A DNA stretch of 64,000 nt from an uncultured Prevotella sp. (lineage in GTDB: Bacteria > Bacteroidota > Bacteroidia > Bacteroidales > Bacteroidaceae): the NCBI GenBank assembly GCA_900322035.1, contig ONYL01000005.1, forward strand, positions 1-64,000, read 5' to 3'. Positions 43,676-53,874 of the stretch are shown here, piece by piece. A program made the translations under genes and the position numbers. Each line of letters opens with the position of its first letter. Position 1 is the stretch's first letter. The notes under the pieces were generated by a model, which saw nothing but the letters and a program-made list of their open reading frames with translations, had not been told where the DNA came from and searched no databases.

Positions 43676-43951
43676 GTCGCCACTATTTCTGAGTATTTAG
43701 GAGTTTGGGCCGGCAAATCAGAGGATTGTCAATGAATGTTTACTTGCCTTTTGCGGACAGTATAAGTAGAAGAAGACTTAGTGTCAGGTTCTTCCCCAAA
43801 CATTTCATCCCAATAGTATCAATCTGTTTTTTTTCTCCAAATGTACTTTACTGACCATTATTGGCATAGTTGTTGGGGCTGTGCAGTCTCTGTAGGGAAA
43901 AGACAGAAAGAAAAATCCTTCGGTTTTCTTTTTCAATTTAATTTATTGTGT
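43676..43951. other. Intergenic stretch without recognisable genes
   Basis: Nothing supported between the terminator and the cysE promoter. Confidence 0.5.
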
Positions 43952-43959
43952 TATCTTTG
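43952..43959 (+). promoter_or_regulatory. -7 box for cysE
   Basis: TATCTTTG matches TAnnTTTG, 18 bases before the ATG at 43978. Confidence 0.75.
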
Positions 43960-43977
43960 TAGCGGAAAAATGAAAAG

Positions 43978-44931
43978 ATGAACAATCCCGGACAGAATCG
44001 CTTACTCACACAAACTGTGGACGCCCTTGCCGATCTTGAAGCTTGGAATATATTCAAGCTTAGTAGTCGTGATGGAAAGTGTGCCCGTTCCGTAGCCTTT
44101 ACCAAAGGACAACGTCCATCGGGTGAGGCTTTGGCCGAGATTGTATCATTGGCCCGAAGTATACTGTTTCCCGGCTATTACGGAAAATCAATGGTAAATC
44201 AGCATACGCTCAAATTCCAAATCGGGGTCAATGTTGAGCAGTTTCATAAATTGCTGTCGGGGCAGATCCTTGCAGGACTGAGCTTTTGCGATGCTGACCA
44301 AGAAGAGCCAGAAACGGACTGTTATCAGCAAAATTTTGTTTTGAGGGAGCGAAGCGAGGAGCTTTCGCTGAAACTGACTTCCAAACTGCCGGATATTCGA
44401 GAGGTATTGCTGACAGATGTCGTTGCGGCTTACAATGGAGATCCTGCGGCTAAAAGTTTTTCGGAGATTATTTCCTGCTATCCCGTCATCAAGACCTTGG
44501 TGAACTACCGTATTGCCCACGAGCTCTTTTTGATGGATGTGCCCCTTATTCCCCGTATGCTTACGGAAATGGCCCATTCGGAGACTGGGATTGATATTCA
44601 TCCCGGTGCTGCTATAGGACCTTATTTCACGATCGATCATGGTACTGGCGTGGTGATAGGAGAGACCTGTACTATTGGTACCGGTGTCAAGTTGTATCAA
44701 GGAGTCACCCTCGGGGCTAAAAGTTTTCCTCTTGACGCTGACGGCAATCCCATTAAGGGTATTCCTCGTCATCCGCATTTAGGTGACAATGTAGTCGTAT
44801 ATGCCAATGCCACCGTCCTTGGCAATATTCATATCGGCGATGGCTGCATTATCGGTGCAAACACTTGGGTCATGGAAGACATGGCACCAAATACAAGAAA
44901 ATATAAGAAGAGTAACAATAAGTCTTTCTGA
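43978..44931 (+). CDS. cysE: Serine O-acetyltransferase
   Basis: This 317-residue enzyme makes O-acetylserine from serine and acetyl-CoA, the first step of cysteine synthesis. It has a long N-terminal helical region (about 1-185) before the left-handed beta-helix hexapeptide domain (about 195-305: GIDIHPGAAIG, FTIDHGTGVVIGET, LYQGVTLGAKSF, RHPHLGDNVVVYANATVLG). The IDH and PxHPxL-type His residues form the catalytic pair. The Bacteroidetes form is longer than E. coli CysE because of the N-terminal extension. It lies 38 bases before the RNA methyltransferase gene. Confidence 0.92.
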   Translation: MNNPGQNRLLTQTVDALADLEAWNIFKLSSRDGKCARSVAFTKGQRPSGEALAEIVSLARSILFPGYYGKSMVNQHTLKFQIGVNVEQFHKLLSGQILAGLSFCDADQEEPETDCYQQNFVLRERSEELSLKLTSKLPDIREVLLTDVVAAYNGDPAAKSFSEIISCYPVIKTLVNYRIAHELFLMDVPLIPRMLTEMAHSETGIDIHPGAAIGPYFTIDHGTGVVIGETCTIGTGVKLYQGVTLGAKSFPLDADGNPIKGIPRHPHLGDNVVVYANATVLGNIHIGDGCIIGANTWVMEDMAPNTRKYKKSNNKSF

Positions 44932-44969
44932 CAAGAGAGACAGAAAATCCAATAGAATTACCCACAACA

Positions 44970-46451
44970 ATGGAAAATGAATTCGAACTCATAGCCAAGA
45001 CTTTCATGGGTCTTGAGCCCGTTTTGGCGCAGGAGCTCACAGAATTAGGTGCAAACAATGTTCAGATAGGACGTCGTGTGGTCTCTTTCACAGGTGATCA
45101 AGAGATGATGTATAGAGCCAACTTTCAGTTGCACACGGCTATTCGTATTCTAAAGCCAATCAAACATTTTACAGCTCGCTCGGCCGACGACGTATATGAA
45201 GCGACAAAAACCGTGGATTGGAGCCAATACATCCTTCCGGGCAAGACATTCTCTGTTGACAGCGTTGTCTACTCCGAAGAATTCCGTAATTCTCGGTTTG
45301 TCACATACAAGGTGAAAGACGCCATTGTCGATCAGTTTAGAGAGCGTTCCGGGAACCGTCCAAATATATCGGTGAGCAATCCAGACGTCCGTCTGCACAT
45401 TCATATCTCTGACGACGATGCCACTCTTAGCCTTGATTCGAGCGGTGAGAGTCTGCATAGGCGCGGCTATAGACAGGAGAGTGTAGAGGCACCGCTCAAT
45501 GAGGTGCTGGCTGCTGGCATGATTCTTATGACTGGTTGGCGTGGTGAGACAGATTTCATCGATCCTATGTGTGGTTCAGGAACTCTGCTCATTGAAGCCG
45601 ACCTCATTGCCCGCAATATGTCACCAGGCATCTTCCGCAAGGAGTTCGCTTTCGAAAAATGGCCCGACTTCGATAAAGAACTTTTTGACAGGATCTATAA
45701 TGATGATTCTCGCGAGCGTGATTTCACCCATCACATCTATGGTTATGATGTAGACATGAAAGCTGTGAACACAGCCCTGCTTAACGTAAGGGCTGCAGGC
45801 CTGACAAAGGATATCTCTGTCGCTCAACAAGACTTTAAAGATTTCAAGAAACCTGCTCAAGAAGCCATCATGGTGATGAATCCTCCCTATGGAGAGCGTA
45901 TCTCCACACCTAATCTTCTGGGTACATACAAAATGATAGGGGAGCGGTTGAAACGGGAGTTTGCCGGCAATACGGCTTGGATCCTCTCTTATCGCGAGGA
46001 GTGCTTCGAGCAGATAGGGCTCAAGCCCAGCTTGAAGATACCATTGTATAATGGCAGTTTGGAGTGTGAATTCCGCAAGTACATGATGTTTGACGGAGCT
46101 ATGAAGGATTTCCGTTCCAAAGGAGGAATTGTAAAAACCGAGGAGGAGAAACAGGAAATGGCTCAAAAACATCGCTTTAAAAAGCATCGCGACGACTTCA
46201 AGGAACGTTTTGAACGTGAAGATGACAATGAAGAGGGTGATATCCGTACCTTCAAGTTTCATTCGCTTCGAAAAAACGACCGTTTTGGCGACCGCCGCAC
46301 AGACCGTCGTTCGGGTGAGACGCGTCGTGGACGTGATTTTGATGATGAGCGTGGTGGAGAGCGAAGAAACCGACGTCCAGACAGAGATGGCTGGAAAGCA
46401 GGTGGGGGTAAGAAATTTTTTAAAGGCAAGCGATATGAGAAAGAAGATTGA
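44970..46451 (+). CDS. THUMP-domain class I RNA methyltransferase with basic tail
   Basis: This 493-residue enzyme resembles the N-terminal half of RlmL. It has an N-terminal ferredoxin-like and THUMP region (about 5-160, FMGLEPVLAQELTELGANNV), then a SAM-dependent methyltransferase domain with DPMCGSGTLLIEAD (SAM loop) and MNPPYGER (catalytic NPPY for N2-guanine methylation). The last ~110 residues (about 385-493) are a highly charged tail with many Arg, Asp and Gly (RFGDRRTDRRSGETRRGR, RGGERRNRR), likely unstructured and RNA-binding. It overlaps the DPP IV start by 17 bases. Confidence 0.88.
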   Translation: MENEFELIAKTFMGLEPVLAQELTELGANNVQIGRRVVSFTGDQEMMYRANFQLHTAIRILKPIKHFTARSADDVYEATKTVDWSQYILPGKTFSVDSVVYSEEFRNSRFVTYKVKDAIVDQFRERSGNRPNISVSNPDVRLHIHISDDDATLSLDSSGESLHRRGYRQESVEAPLNEVLAAGMILMTGWRGETDFIDPMCGSGTLLIEADLIARNMSPGIFRKEFAFEKWPDFDKELFDRIYNDDSRERDFTHHIYGYDVDMKAVNTALLNVRAAGLTKDISVAQQDFKDFKKPAQEAIMVMNPPYGERISTPNLLGTYKMIGERLKREFAGNTAWILSYREECFEQIGLKPSLKIPLYNGSLECEFRKYMMFDGAMKDFRSKGGIVKTEEEKQEMAQKHRFKKHRDDFKERFEREDDNEEGDIRTFKFHSLRKNDRFGDRRTDRRSGETRRGRDFDDERGGERRNRRPDRDGWKAGGGKKFFKGKRYEKED

Positions 46452-48651
46452 TCGTTTTTTCGTCTTGACATGTGCTGCAGCAACTGTGCTGTTGGCCGTG
46501 ACTGGACTTTTATTCCCGCAGATGACGAGCGCTCAGAAAAAGTTTACTCTTGAAGACCTAAATTTTGGCGGTACAAACTATCGCAACATGATAGCCAAGA
46601 ACCGCTATGCTACTTGGTGGGGCAACCAGTTGGTGGGTCAAGATATAGAGCAATGTTCGTTGATTGACAAGAAAACGGGAAAAGCTACAAAACTTTTCAC
46701 GCTTGCCGAAATCAATAAATGGATAGGCCAGGAAAAGGCTGTTGCTTCTCTTTATTATGCTTCTTTCCCAGATGCCAAGCAGCCTTTGGTGCTGGTGGAA
46801 TCTTCGAAGAAACGCTATTTGGTAAATTTTAAAAAACATGCAGTTGTCTGGGTCCAAAATGCGGATCATCAGGCCCATGTTGATTTTTGCCCAGTTACAC
46901 GATTGACCGCCTACACACCGACTGATGGCTACGACTTATATGTGGCTGGACAAGAGGGACAACAACCATTGCGTATCTCATCTGATGCGTCTCGCAACTT
47001 GCTCTATGGTACGAGCGTGCATCGAGATGAATTTGGCTATGAAAAGGGAACGTTTTGGAGTCCGGATGGAAAAAAACTGGCCTTCACACGTATGGATCAG
47101 AGCATGGTGACAGATTATCCGCTGGTGCATATTCCAGAGATTGACTGGAAACCTGCACAGGGAGAAAGCCGAATGGCCACCCCCGCTCCTGAGAAATATC
47201 CTATGGCTGGAGAGAAAATGCACAAGGTTACCATTGGTGTATACGACATAGAGACAGGAAGCAGCATCTTTTTGAAGGCTGGAGATCCAACCGACCGTTA
47301 CTTTACCAATCCTGCTTGGAGTCCGGATTCTAAGACCGTGTATCTCTTTGAGCTCAATCGCGACCAGAATGATTGTAGACTGGTGGCATACGATGCCGTG
47401 ACGGGTGAGAAACAAGGAGAACTCTATCGGGAGACGGATGAGAAATATGTGGAGCCTTCGCACCCCATTGTATTCCTGCCTTGGAACAGTAATGAGTTCC
47501 TGTTTCAGAGCCAGCGGGATGGATATAATCATCTCTATGTCTTTAACTTGAAAACAAACAGTTTTCGTCAGTTGACAAGTGGCAAATGGGTTGTGATGGA
47601 AATGTTGGGCTTCAACGTAAATCGCCACAGCATCGTCATAGCCTCTAATGAGTGCAGCCCCATCCAGCGGAATCTTTATGAGGTGAACGTGGATAATGGC
47701 CGCAGGACGCTGCTTGATAACGGCAAGGGATGGCACAGAGGTCAGTTGAGCACAGATGGCGCTTTTATCTACGACAACTATTCTGCACCTGATGTTCCGC
47801 GCAACATTGACATTATTGATGTTGCCAAGGCACAACGCTTCGCATATTTCTCGGCCGAAAATCCCTGGAATGGATATGACGTTCCCAAGTATGAATGCGG
47901 CACAATTAAGGCTGCTGACGGGAAGACAGATCTTTATTGGCGCATGGTGAAGCCTGTCAACTTCGATCCCAATAAGAAATATCCTACAATTATTTATGTT
48001 TACGGTGGTCCTCATGCCCACAACGTAGATGCTTCTTGGCACTATGGCTCACGCAGCTGGGAGACTTATATGGCCCAAGAAGGCTATTTGCTTTTTATTC
48101 TCGACAATAGAGGAAGTGAGAATCGAGGTAAAGAATTTGAGCAGGCCACTTTCCGTCATTTGGGACAGGAGGAAGTCAAAGACCAGATGGAAGGCGTGAA
48201 GTATCTTCAGAGTTTAAACTATGTAGACACTGCTCGCATCGGTGTTCACGGATGGAGCTTTGGCGGTTTTATGACTATCAACTTGATGACTACCCACCCT
48301 GAAGTATTTAAAGTGGGAGTAGCTGGTGGTCCTGTGATTGACTGGAAATGGTATGAGGTGATGTATGGCGAGCGATATATGGATACTCCTCAAAGTAATC
48401 CCGATGGGTATGCCCAGAGTTCCTTGTTGCCAAAGGCCAAGAATCTGAAAGGAAGGCTGCAGATCATTATTGGAACCAACGATCCGGTAGTCTTGCCTCA
48501 ACATGCCTTGTCGTTCCTCAAAGCCTGTATAGCTGCGGGGACCCAGCCGGATTTCTTTGTCTATCCAGGTGAACCCCATAATATGCGTGGCCACCAAAGT
48601 ACTCATTTGCATGAGCGGATCTCGCGTTACTTCTTTGACTATCTGAAATAA
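46435..48651 (+). CDS. Dipeptidyl peptidase IV (S9B family)
   Basis: This 738-residue serine peptidase is exported (signal about 1-33: FFVLTCAAATVLLAVTGLLF then TSAQ) and releases Xaa-Pro dipeptides from peptides. An N-terminal beta-propeller domain is followed by an alpha/beta-hydrolase domain with Ser608 in GWSFGG, Asp683 in GTNDPV and His715 in EPHNMRG. The substrate-binding Glu region is not clearly placed. ATG 46435 was chosen over an earlier in-frame Met because it gives a normal signal peptide and only 17 bases of overlap. Oral Bacteroidetes use DPP IV in peptide nutrition. The family is strong. Confidence 0.92.
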   Translation: MRKKIDRFFVLTCAAATVLLAVTGLLFPQMTSAQKKFTLEDLNFGGTNYRNMIAKNRYATWWGNQLVGQDIEQCSLIDKKTGKATKLFTLAEINKWIGQEKAVASLYYASFPDAKQPLVLVESSKKRYLVNFKKHAVVWVQNADHQAHVDFCPVTRLTAYTPTDGYDLYVAGQEGQQPLRISSDASRNLLYGTSVHRDEFGYEKGTFWSPDGKKLAFTRMDQSMVTDYPLVHIPEIDWKPAQGESRMATPAPEKYPMAGEKMHKVTIGVYDIETGSSIFLKAGDPTDRYFTNPAWSPDSKTVYLFELNRDQNDCRLVAYDAVTGEKQGELYRETDEKYVEPSHPIVFLPWNSNEFLFQSQRDGYNHLYVFNLKTNSFRQLTSGKWVVMEMLGFNVNRHSIVIASNECSPIQRNLYEVNVDNGRRTLLDNGKGWHRGQLSTDGAFIYDNYSAPDVPRNIDIIDVAKAQRFAYFSAENPWNGYDVPKYECGTIKAADGKTDLYWRMVKPVNFDPNKKYPTIIYVYGGPHAHNVDASWHYGSRSWETYMAQEGYLLFILDNRGSENRGKEFEQATFRHLGQEEVKDQMEGVKYLQSLNYVDTARIGVHGWSFGGFMTINLMTTHPEVFKVGVAGGPVIDWKWYEVMYGERYMDTPQSNPDGYAQSSLLPKAKNLKGRLQIIIGTNDPVVLPQHALSFLKACIAAGTQPDFFVYPGEPHNMRGHQSTHLHERISRYFFDYLK

Positions 48652-48749
48652 CAACACGAAGGCTGTCCTATTGTTCCTAACTGTTTTGGGCGATAGGTTT
48701 GAAGAAACTCTAAATGGGTTGAACAGCCTTATTAAAATATTGAAGCTAT

Positions 48750-50018
48750 ATGAGAATCTTATTGTTGGGTTCTGGCGGTCGCGAACATGCACTGGCCTGG
48801 AAAATTGCACAGAGCACACTTTGTGACAAACTTTTCATCGCTCCCGGCAATGCTGGGACGGGTGATTGTGGCGAGAATGTAGCCATTGGCGTAGGAGAAA
48901 CGGAGAAACTCAAGGATTTTGCCGTAGACAATGCCATCGATATGCTTGTTGTAGGACCTGAGGATCCGCTTGTACATGGAATAACAGATGCTTTTCGTGC
49001 CGATCCCCGCACTGCTCATATCAAGGTGATAGGTCCGTCGGCTTCTGGTGCCCGTCTTGAGGGGAGCAAGGATTTTGCCAAAGGCTTTATGAAACGTCAT
49101 GGTATTCCCACCGCCGCATACGAGACTTTTGATGGAACCACAATGGAGGAGGGACTGAGTTTTCTTGAGACCCTGAAACCTCCTTACGTTTTAAAGGCCG
49201 ACGGTCTCGCTGCCGGGAAAGGTGTGCTGATCGTCCCGACACTTGAAGAAGCAAAGAAAGAATTCAAGGAAATGTTAGGTGGGATGTTTGGCAATGCTTC
49301 TGCTAAGGTGGTTGTTGAGGAATTTCTCAGTGGAATAGAGTGTTCCGTATTTGTTCTCACGGATGGTAAACATTATGCACTGTTGCCCGAGGCAAAGGAC
49401 TATAAGCGCATAGGCGAACACGATACAGGGTTGAATACCGGTGGTATGGGAAGTGTCTCACCCGTGCCTTTCGCCGACAAGGAGTGGATGAAGAAGGTGG
49501 AAGATCGCATTATCCGACCAACGGTTGAAGGACTCGCGGCTGAGAATATTGACTATAAGGGATTCATCTTCTTTGGTCTGATCAATGTTGATGGTAACCC
49601 TATGGTGATAGAATACAACTGTCGTATGGGTGACCCCGAGACAGAAACTGTGATGCTGAGACTGAAGAGTGACATCGTGGATCTCTTTGAAGGCGTTGCC
49701 AATGGTGATCTTGATAAGCGTCATGTTGAGTTCGACAGCCGCAGCGCCGTGTGTGTTATGCTGGTCAGTGGCGGATACCCTCAGCAATATGTCAAAGGTT
49801 ACCCCATCACAGGGCTTGACAAAGTAGAAGGTTCCATTGTGTTCCATAGTGGTACGGGCTTGAAAAACGGCCAGGTGGTCACCGCTGGCGGTAGAGTTAT
49901 TGCGGTGAGCAGTTATGGAAGCAATAAGGCCGAAGCTCTGCAGAAGAGCTTTGAGGAGGCCAGCAAGATCGAATTTAAGGATAAGTACTTCCGCCGGGAC
50001 ATCGGACAGGACTTATAA
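48750..50018 (+). CDS. purD: Phosphoribosylamine--glycine ligase
   Basis: This 422-residue ATP-grasp enzyme makes GAR in the purine pathway. The start [19 protein letters not shown] is diagnostic. Further motifs are [29 protein letters not shown] (ATP-grasp lysine), [14 protein letters not shown] and [11 protein letters not shown]. Length is standard. It is separated from the DPP IV gene by 98 bases and followed by a terminator, so it is probably its own unit. Other purine genes in the window (purF) are 10 kb away. Confidence 0.95.
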   Translation: MRILLLGSGGREHALAWKIAQSTLCDKLFIAPGNAGTGDCGENVAIGVGETEKLKDFAVDNAIDMLVVGPEDPLVHGITDAFRADPRTAHIKVIGPSASGARLEGSKDFAKGFMKRHGIPTAAYETFDGTTMEEGLSFLETLKPPYVLKADGLAAGKGVLIVPTLEEAKKEFKEMLGGMFGNASAKVVVEEFLSGIECSVFVLTDGKHYALLPEAKDYKRIGEHDTGLNTGGMGSVSPVPFADKEWMKKVEDRIIRPTVEGLAAENIDYKGFIFFGLINVDGNPMVIEYNCRMGDPETETVMLRLKSDIVDLFEGVANGDLDKRHVEFDSRSAVCVMLVSGGYPQQYVKGYPITGLDKVEGSIVFHSGTGLKNGQVVTAGGRVIAVSSYGSNKAEALQKSFEEASKIEFKDKYFRRDIGQDL

Positions 50019-50036
50019 AATATTGAAGTTTGAGAC

Positions 50037-50084
50037 AGAAGTTGGGAGTTTGAGCGTTACCGCTAAGGCTCCTGACTTCTTTTA
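50037..50084 (+). terminator. Terminator after purD
   Basis: AGAAGT and GGGAG pair with CTCC and ACTTCT in an interrupted stem, then TTTTAAAA follows. Confidence 0.6.
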
Positions 50085-50127
50085 AAACGAAGGTTACTTT
50101 ACTACTTTCGGTTCTGAGAGTTTATAT

Positions 50128-51048
50128 ATGAAAAGAATTCAAAACAGGGTAGCCGGTTCACGCATAGCCTTACCAGTGACAGCTGTCTATGCGTTGTTGG
50201 TTTGTCTAATCAATCATCTTGTCGGGCAATCATTGTGGTTGCAATTGTTGTTGTTGGCTGTTTCAACACTTCTAATGGTCCAACTCAACAATATTAATGC
50301 GCTCATCCGCATTTATAGCCGTATGGTTTCCTGTTCCTTTCTCGTGTTGATGTCGATGGTGACATTTATCTTCCCGGGCTTGGAGCAATCTTTAGCAGCT
50401 TTGTGCTTCATCGTTTTTCTGCTTATCGTGTGTTATGCCTATCAGAATCCCCGAGCTGCCGGAGCCGTGTTTTATGCTTTCCTTTTTGTAGGTGTGGCCA
50501 GTATCTTTTCTGTTCAGATTCTCTATTTTGTGCCACTGTTTTGGATTGTTTTGGCATTTAACCTGTTGGCATTTAGTGGACGTACGTTTATCGCGAGTCT
50601 AATGGGACTCATATGTCCTTATTGGTTTTCACTCTTGTGGTTCGGGCTTACGGGCGAAATGGATTGGTACTCAGCTCATTTTATGGCTTTAGCAGATTTT
50701 TACGAGCCCTTGGATCTCTCTTTGTGGACTGTTCATCAGCTTGTTTCATTCCTTTTTATTTTACTGTTAACACTGATCTCAGCAGTTCATTTCTTCAACA
50801 CCAGCTATAAAGATAAGATTCGCACCCGAATGATCTTTGAGATGTTGCTTGTCATAGCAGTTTTCACCGCAGTTCTGATGGTTTTACAACCCACTCTTTA
50901 CGATCCGTTCGTGCGCATTCTTATTATATCAGCCTCCCCTTTGGTGGGGCATTATTTGGCACTGTCTGAATCTCGGCTGAGCAACATCACCTTCATTGGA
51001 ATGTTGCTGTGTGTATTGGGTCTTACAATTTGGAATTTATGGATTTAA
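50128..51048 (+). CDS. Polytopic membrane protein (DUF6427-like)
   Basis: This 306-residue protein is almost entirely hydrophobic, with about nine predicted membrane helices (for example LPVTAVYALLVCLINHLVG, FLVLMSMVTFIFPGLEQSL, FYAFLFVGVASIFSVQILYF, MLLVIAVFTAVLMVL). It resembles the small membrane protein family found in Bacteroidetes next to other envelope genes. No catalytic motif is visible and the function is unknown. The downstream YqaA-like gene starts inside its last codons. Confidence 0.75.
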   Translation: MKRIQNRVAGSRIALPVTAVYALLVCLINHLVGQSLWLQLLLLAVSTLLMVQLNNINALIRIYSRMVSCSFLVLMSMVTFIFPGLEQSLAALCFIVFLLIVCYAYQNPRAAGAVFYAFLFVGVASIFSVQILYFVPLFWIVLAFNLLAFSGRTFIASLMGLICPYWFSLLWFGLTGEMDWYSAHFMALADFYEPLDLSLWTVHQLVSFLFILLLTLISAVHFFNTSYKDKIRTRMIFEMLLVIAVFTAVLMVLQPTLYDPFVRILIISASPLVGHYLALSESRLSNITFIGMLLCVLGLTIWNLWI

Positions 51049-51491
51049 CCTCATTACTCACCAGTTATGGCTATTGGGGAATGTTCATTGCTGCATTATT
51101 GGCAGGCAGTGTGTTTCCTTTCAGTAGTGAGGCAGTGATGTTAGCTTTGTTGGCAGCAGGATTAGAACCTTGGAAGTTGATGGTCTATGGCACGCTGGGC
51201 AACACCCTCGGTTCGTTGTTCAATTATGGATTGGGACGGATGGGTAAGATTCAATGGCTCGAACGTTACTTTCATGTGAGTCAAGCCCAAATAGACAAGG
51301 CTATGCATTTCATGCAAGGCCGAGGTTCCTGGATGGGATTTTTTGCTTTTTTGCCGATTTTGGGCTCAGCCATCTCTGTGGCTTTGGGACTGATGCGTTC
51401 CAATTTCTTCGTCACTGCCTTAAGTATCTTCATCGGCAAACTGCTTCGTTATTTTATTCTCTTGGGAGGAGTAGAACTCATATTTGGCTGA
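51039..51491 (+). CDS. YqaA/DedA-like membrane protein
   Basis: This 150-residue protein of the SNARE-associated (DedA/VTT) group has several membrane helices. Its signature includes LAGSVFPFSSEAVMLALLAAG and GNTLGSLFNYGLGRMGK, plus FFAFLPILGSAISVALGLMRS. DedA-type proteins act in lipid transport across the membrane and envelope homeostasis. ATG 51039 (10-base overlap with the previous stop) was chosen over a GTG at 51009 whose first residues do not fit the family. It is translationally coupled to the upstream membrane gene. Confidence 0.85.
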   Translation: MDLTSLLTSYGYWGMFIAALLAGSVFPFSSEAVMLALLAAGLEPWKLMVYGTLGNTLGSLFNYGLGRMGKIQWLERYFHVSQAQIDKAMHFMQGRGSWMGFFAFLPILGSAISVALGLMRSNFFVTALSIFIGKLLRYFILLGGVELIFG

Positions 51492-51622
51492 TTCTGTAAG
51501 GTGGTTTGGTAAAGAATTGGCAATTTATATTGAATTTTCTATTTTATGTCGATATAAAATATACTGAAAACGCATTATTTACGTTGTATAGGATATCTGA
51601 TTACCTTTAACAAATCAACACT

Positions 51623-53632
51623 ATGAGTAGCAATCAATATGATTTAGAGAGAGACGAAAAATATTTGGAGCTGCTATCACAGTCGTTTCCTACGATAGCG
51701 GATGCCAGTACGGAAATTATCAACTTGAGTGCGATTCTCAATCTGCCCAAAGGCACTGAGCACTTTTTGGCTGATATTCATGGAGAATATGAAGCGTTTC
51801 AGCATGTCCTGAAGAATGCTTCGGGTAACATCAGACGAAAAGTGCATGAGCTTTTTGGTGACACACTTCGTGCAAATGAGGAGCGTGAACTTTGTACTTT
51901 GATTTACTATCCTGAGCAGAAGTTGGAGCTGGTGAAGCAGGCAGAGCCCGACATTATAGATTGGTATCATATCACCATCCATCACCTTGTTGATGTCTGC
52001 CGTGATGTTTCCAGCAAATATACGCGTTCCAAGGTGCGCAAGTCGTTGCCTGTCGATTTCTCCTATATTATTCAGGAACTTCTTCATGAGCATTCTGAAG
52101 ACAAGGACAAGGCTGACTATGTGAGTGCCATCATCAAGACCATCATTTCCACCGGCCGTGCTGACGATTTCATCATTGCTCTTTGTGGAGTGATTCAACG
52201 ACTCAGCATCGACCAGCTTCATATTTTGGGCGATGTCTACGACCGTGGTCCTGGAGCGCATATCGTGATGGACACACTCATGAACTATCATACATGGGAC
52301 ATCACGTGGGGAAATCACGATATCCTGTGGATGGGGGCAGCTGCCGGCAATGATGCATGCATGTGCAACGTTATCCGCATTGCACTCCGTTATGCCAACA
52401 TGGAGACCCTTGAAGATGGTTATGGCATCAATTTCATCCAGTTGGCTACATTTGCTATGGATGTCTATGGCGACGATCCTTGCGTAGAATTTATGCCGAA
52501 AATAGCCAAGGAGAATCCTCTTGACGAGAAAAACAAACTCTTGCTTGCCCGTATGCACAAAGCCATCAGTGTGATCCAATGGAAGCTGGAGGCTGAACTG
52601 ATCAACCGGCATCCCGGATGGCGGATGGAAAGTCGCAAACTGTTGGATGCCATCGACTTTGAGCGGGGCACAGTGAAAGTGGATGAAGTGGAATATAAGC
52701 TCACCTCGTGCCATTTCCCGACGATTGACCCCAAAAATCCAGATTTGTTGACCGCTGAGGAGAAAACTCTCGTTGAACGGCTTCATCATAGCTTTGCCTC
52801 CAGTGAGAAGCTGCATCTCCACATGCGTCTGTTGCTTCGCCATGGGTGTATGTATCGGGTAGTCAATCAGAATCTTCTCTATCATGCTTCTATACCTCTC
52901 AACTCAGACGGATCATTGCGCACGGTAGAGATTTATCCCGGTATGGCTTTCAAGGGAAAGGAACTTTTGTACAACATCGGTATGATGGTGCGCTCGGCTT
53001 TCCAGCCCAACAGCGATGACCAAGAACGCTACCATAAGTATGCTATCGACTATTTCCTCTATCTTTGGTGTGGACCCGACAGCCCACTCTTCGATAAAGC
53101 CAAGATGGCAACTTTTGAGCGTTACTTCCTGAAGGAGAAAGAGACCCACAAGGAAAACAAGGGCTTCTATTTTACATTGCGTGAAAAAGAAGAGACCGCG
53201 GAGCGGATTATGGACGAATTTGGCGTTACAGGTCCTAATCGACATATCATCAACGGCCATGTTCCGGTGCATGTGGTCAGTGGAGAGAACCCCATCAAGG
53301 CCAACGGAAAGTTGATGGTGATAGACGGAGGCTTCTCCCAGGCTTACCATAAGGAAACTGGTATTGCTGGTTACACGCTGGTCTACCACTCACGTGGTTT
53401 TCAGCTGGTGCAGCATGAGCCGTTCACTTCTGCGGAAGACGCTATCAACCGTGGAACAGACATCAAGAGTACCACGCAGATTGTGGAAATGAATCAGCGC
53501 AGACTGCGTGTCGCAGATACTGACAAGGGTAGAGAGTTGAAACAGCAGATAGAGGCTCTCGACGAACTGCTTTATGCTTATCGCACCGGATTCATTGCTG
53601 AGAAGGAACGCAAGAATCCGCCTAAGATTTGA
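51623..53632 (+). CDS. fbp: Class III fructose-1,6-bisphosphatase
   Basis: This 669-residue gluconeogenic enzyme belongs to the Firmicutes/Bacteroidetes class III. It has the calcineurin-like metal motifs FLADIHGE, GDVYDRGP and WGNHDILWMG, and late catalytic His in GHVPVHV. Length is typical. A near-consensus box (TACCTTTA, about 51602) precedes it. It is followed by a strong terminator. Confidence 0.94.
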   Translation: MSSNQYDLERDEKYLELLSQSFPTIADASTEIINLSAILNLPKGTEHFLADIHGEYEAFQHVLKNASGNIRRKVHELFGDTLRANEERELCTLIYYPEQKLELVKQAEPDIIDWYHITIHHLVDVCRDVSSKYTRSKVRKSLPVDFSYIIQELLHEHSEDKDKADYVSAIIKTIISTGRADDFIIALCGVIQRLSIDQLHILGDVYDRGPGAHIVMDTLMNYHTWDITWGNHDILWMGAAAGNDACMCNVIRIALRYANMETLEDGYGINFIQLATFAMDVYGDDPCVEFMPKIAKENPLDEKNKLLLARMHKAISVIQWKLEAELINRHPGWRMESRKLLDAIDFERGTVKVDEVEYKLTSCHFPTIDPKNPDLLTAEEKTLVERLHHSFASSEKLHLHMRLLLRHGCMYRVVNQNLLYHASIPLNSDGSLRTVEIYPGMAFKGKELLYNIGMMVRSAFQPNSDDQERYHKYAIDYFLYLWCGPDSPLFDKAKMATFERYFLKEKETHKENKGFYFTLREKEETAERIMDEFGVTGPNRHIINGHVPVHVVSGENPIKANGKLMVIDGGFSQAYHKETGIAGYTLVYHSRGFQLVQHEPFTSAEDAINRGTDIKSTTQIVEMNQRRLRVADTDKGRELKQQIEALDELLYAYRTGFIAEKERKNPPKI

Positions 53633-53652
53633 TATAGACTCATTTTGATTTG

Positions 53653-53705
53653 AGGTTAGAGGTTCAGACTTACAGTTAAAGTCTAAACTTCTAACCTATT
53701 TTTTT
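53653..53705 (+). terminator. Terminator after fbp
   Basis: AGGTTAGAGGTTCAGACTT pairs with AAGTCTAAACTTCTAACCT with few mismatches, 7-base loop, then a T run. Confidence 0.85.
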
Positions 53706-53874
53706 CAATTTGCAACTTTTCATTTCAATATAGTTCTTCTTTATCAGTTGTAGAATTTCTTATTTATTGTGCAAATTTAGCTTGTGTACGCAATTCTGAT
53801 TGACACATGTCAAGAACGGTCTGTTGATAACATTTCTTTAGCGTTGCTTTGCTTGTCCGATTCTAAAAAATGTC

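Noticed and set aside
46210..46434. Extended N terminus of DPP IV from an in-frame Met at 46210.
   Set aside because: It would overlap the methyltransferase gene by 242 bases and place 75 non-signal residues before the signal peptide.
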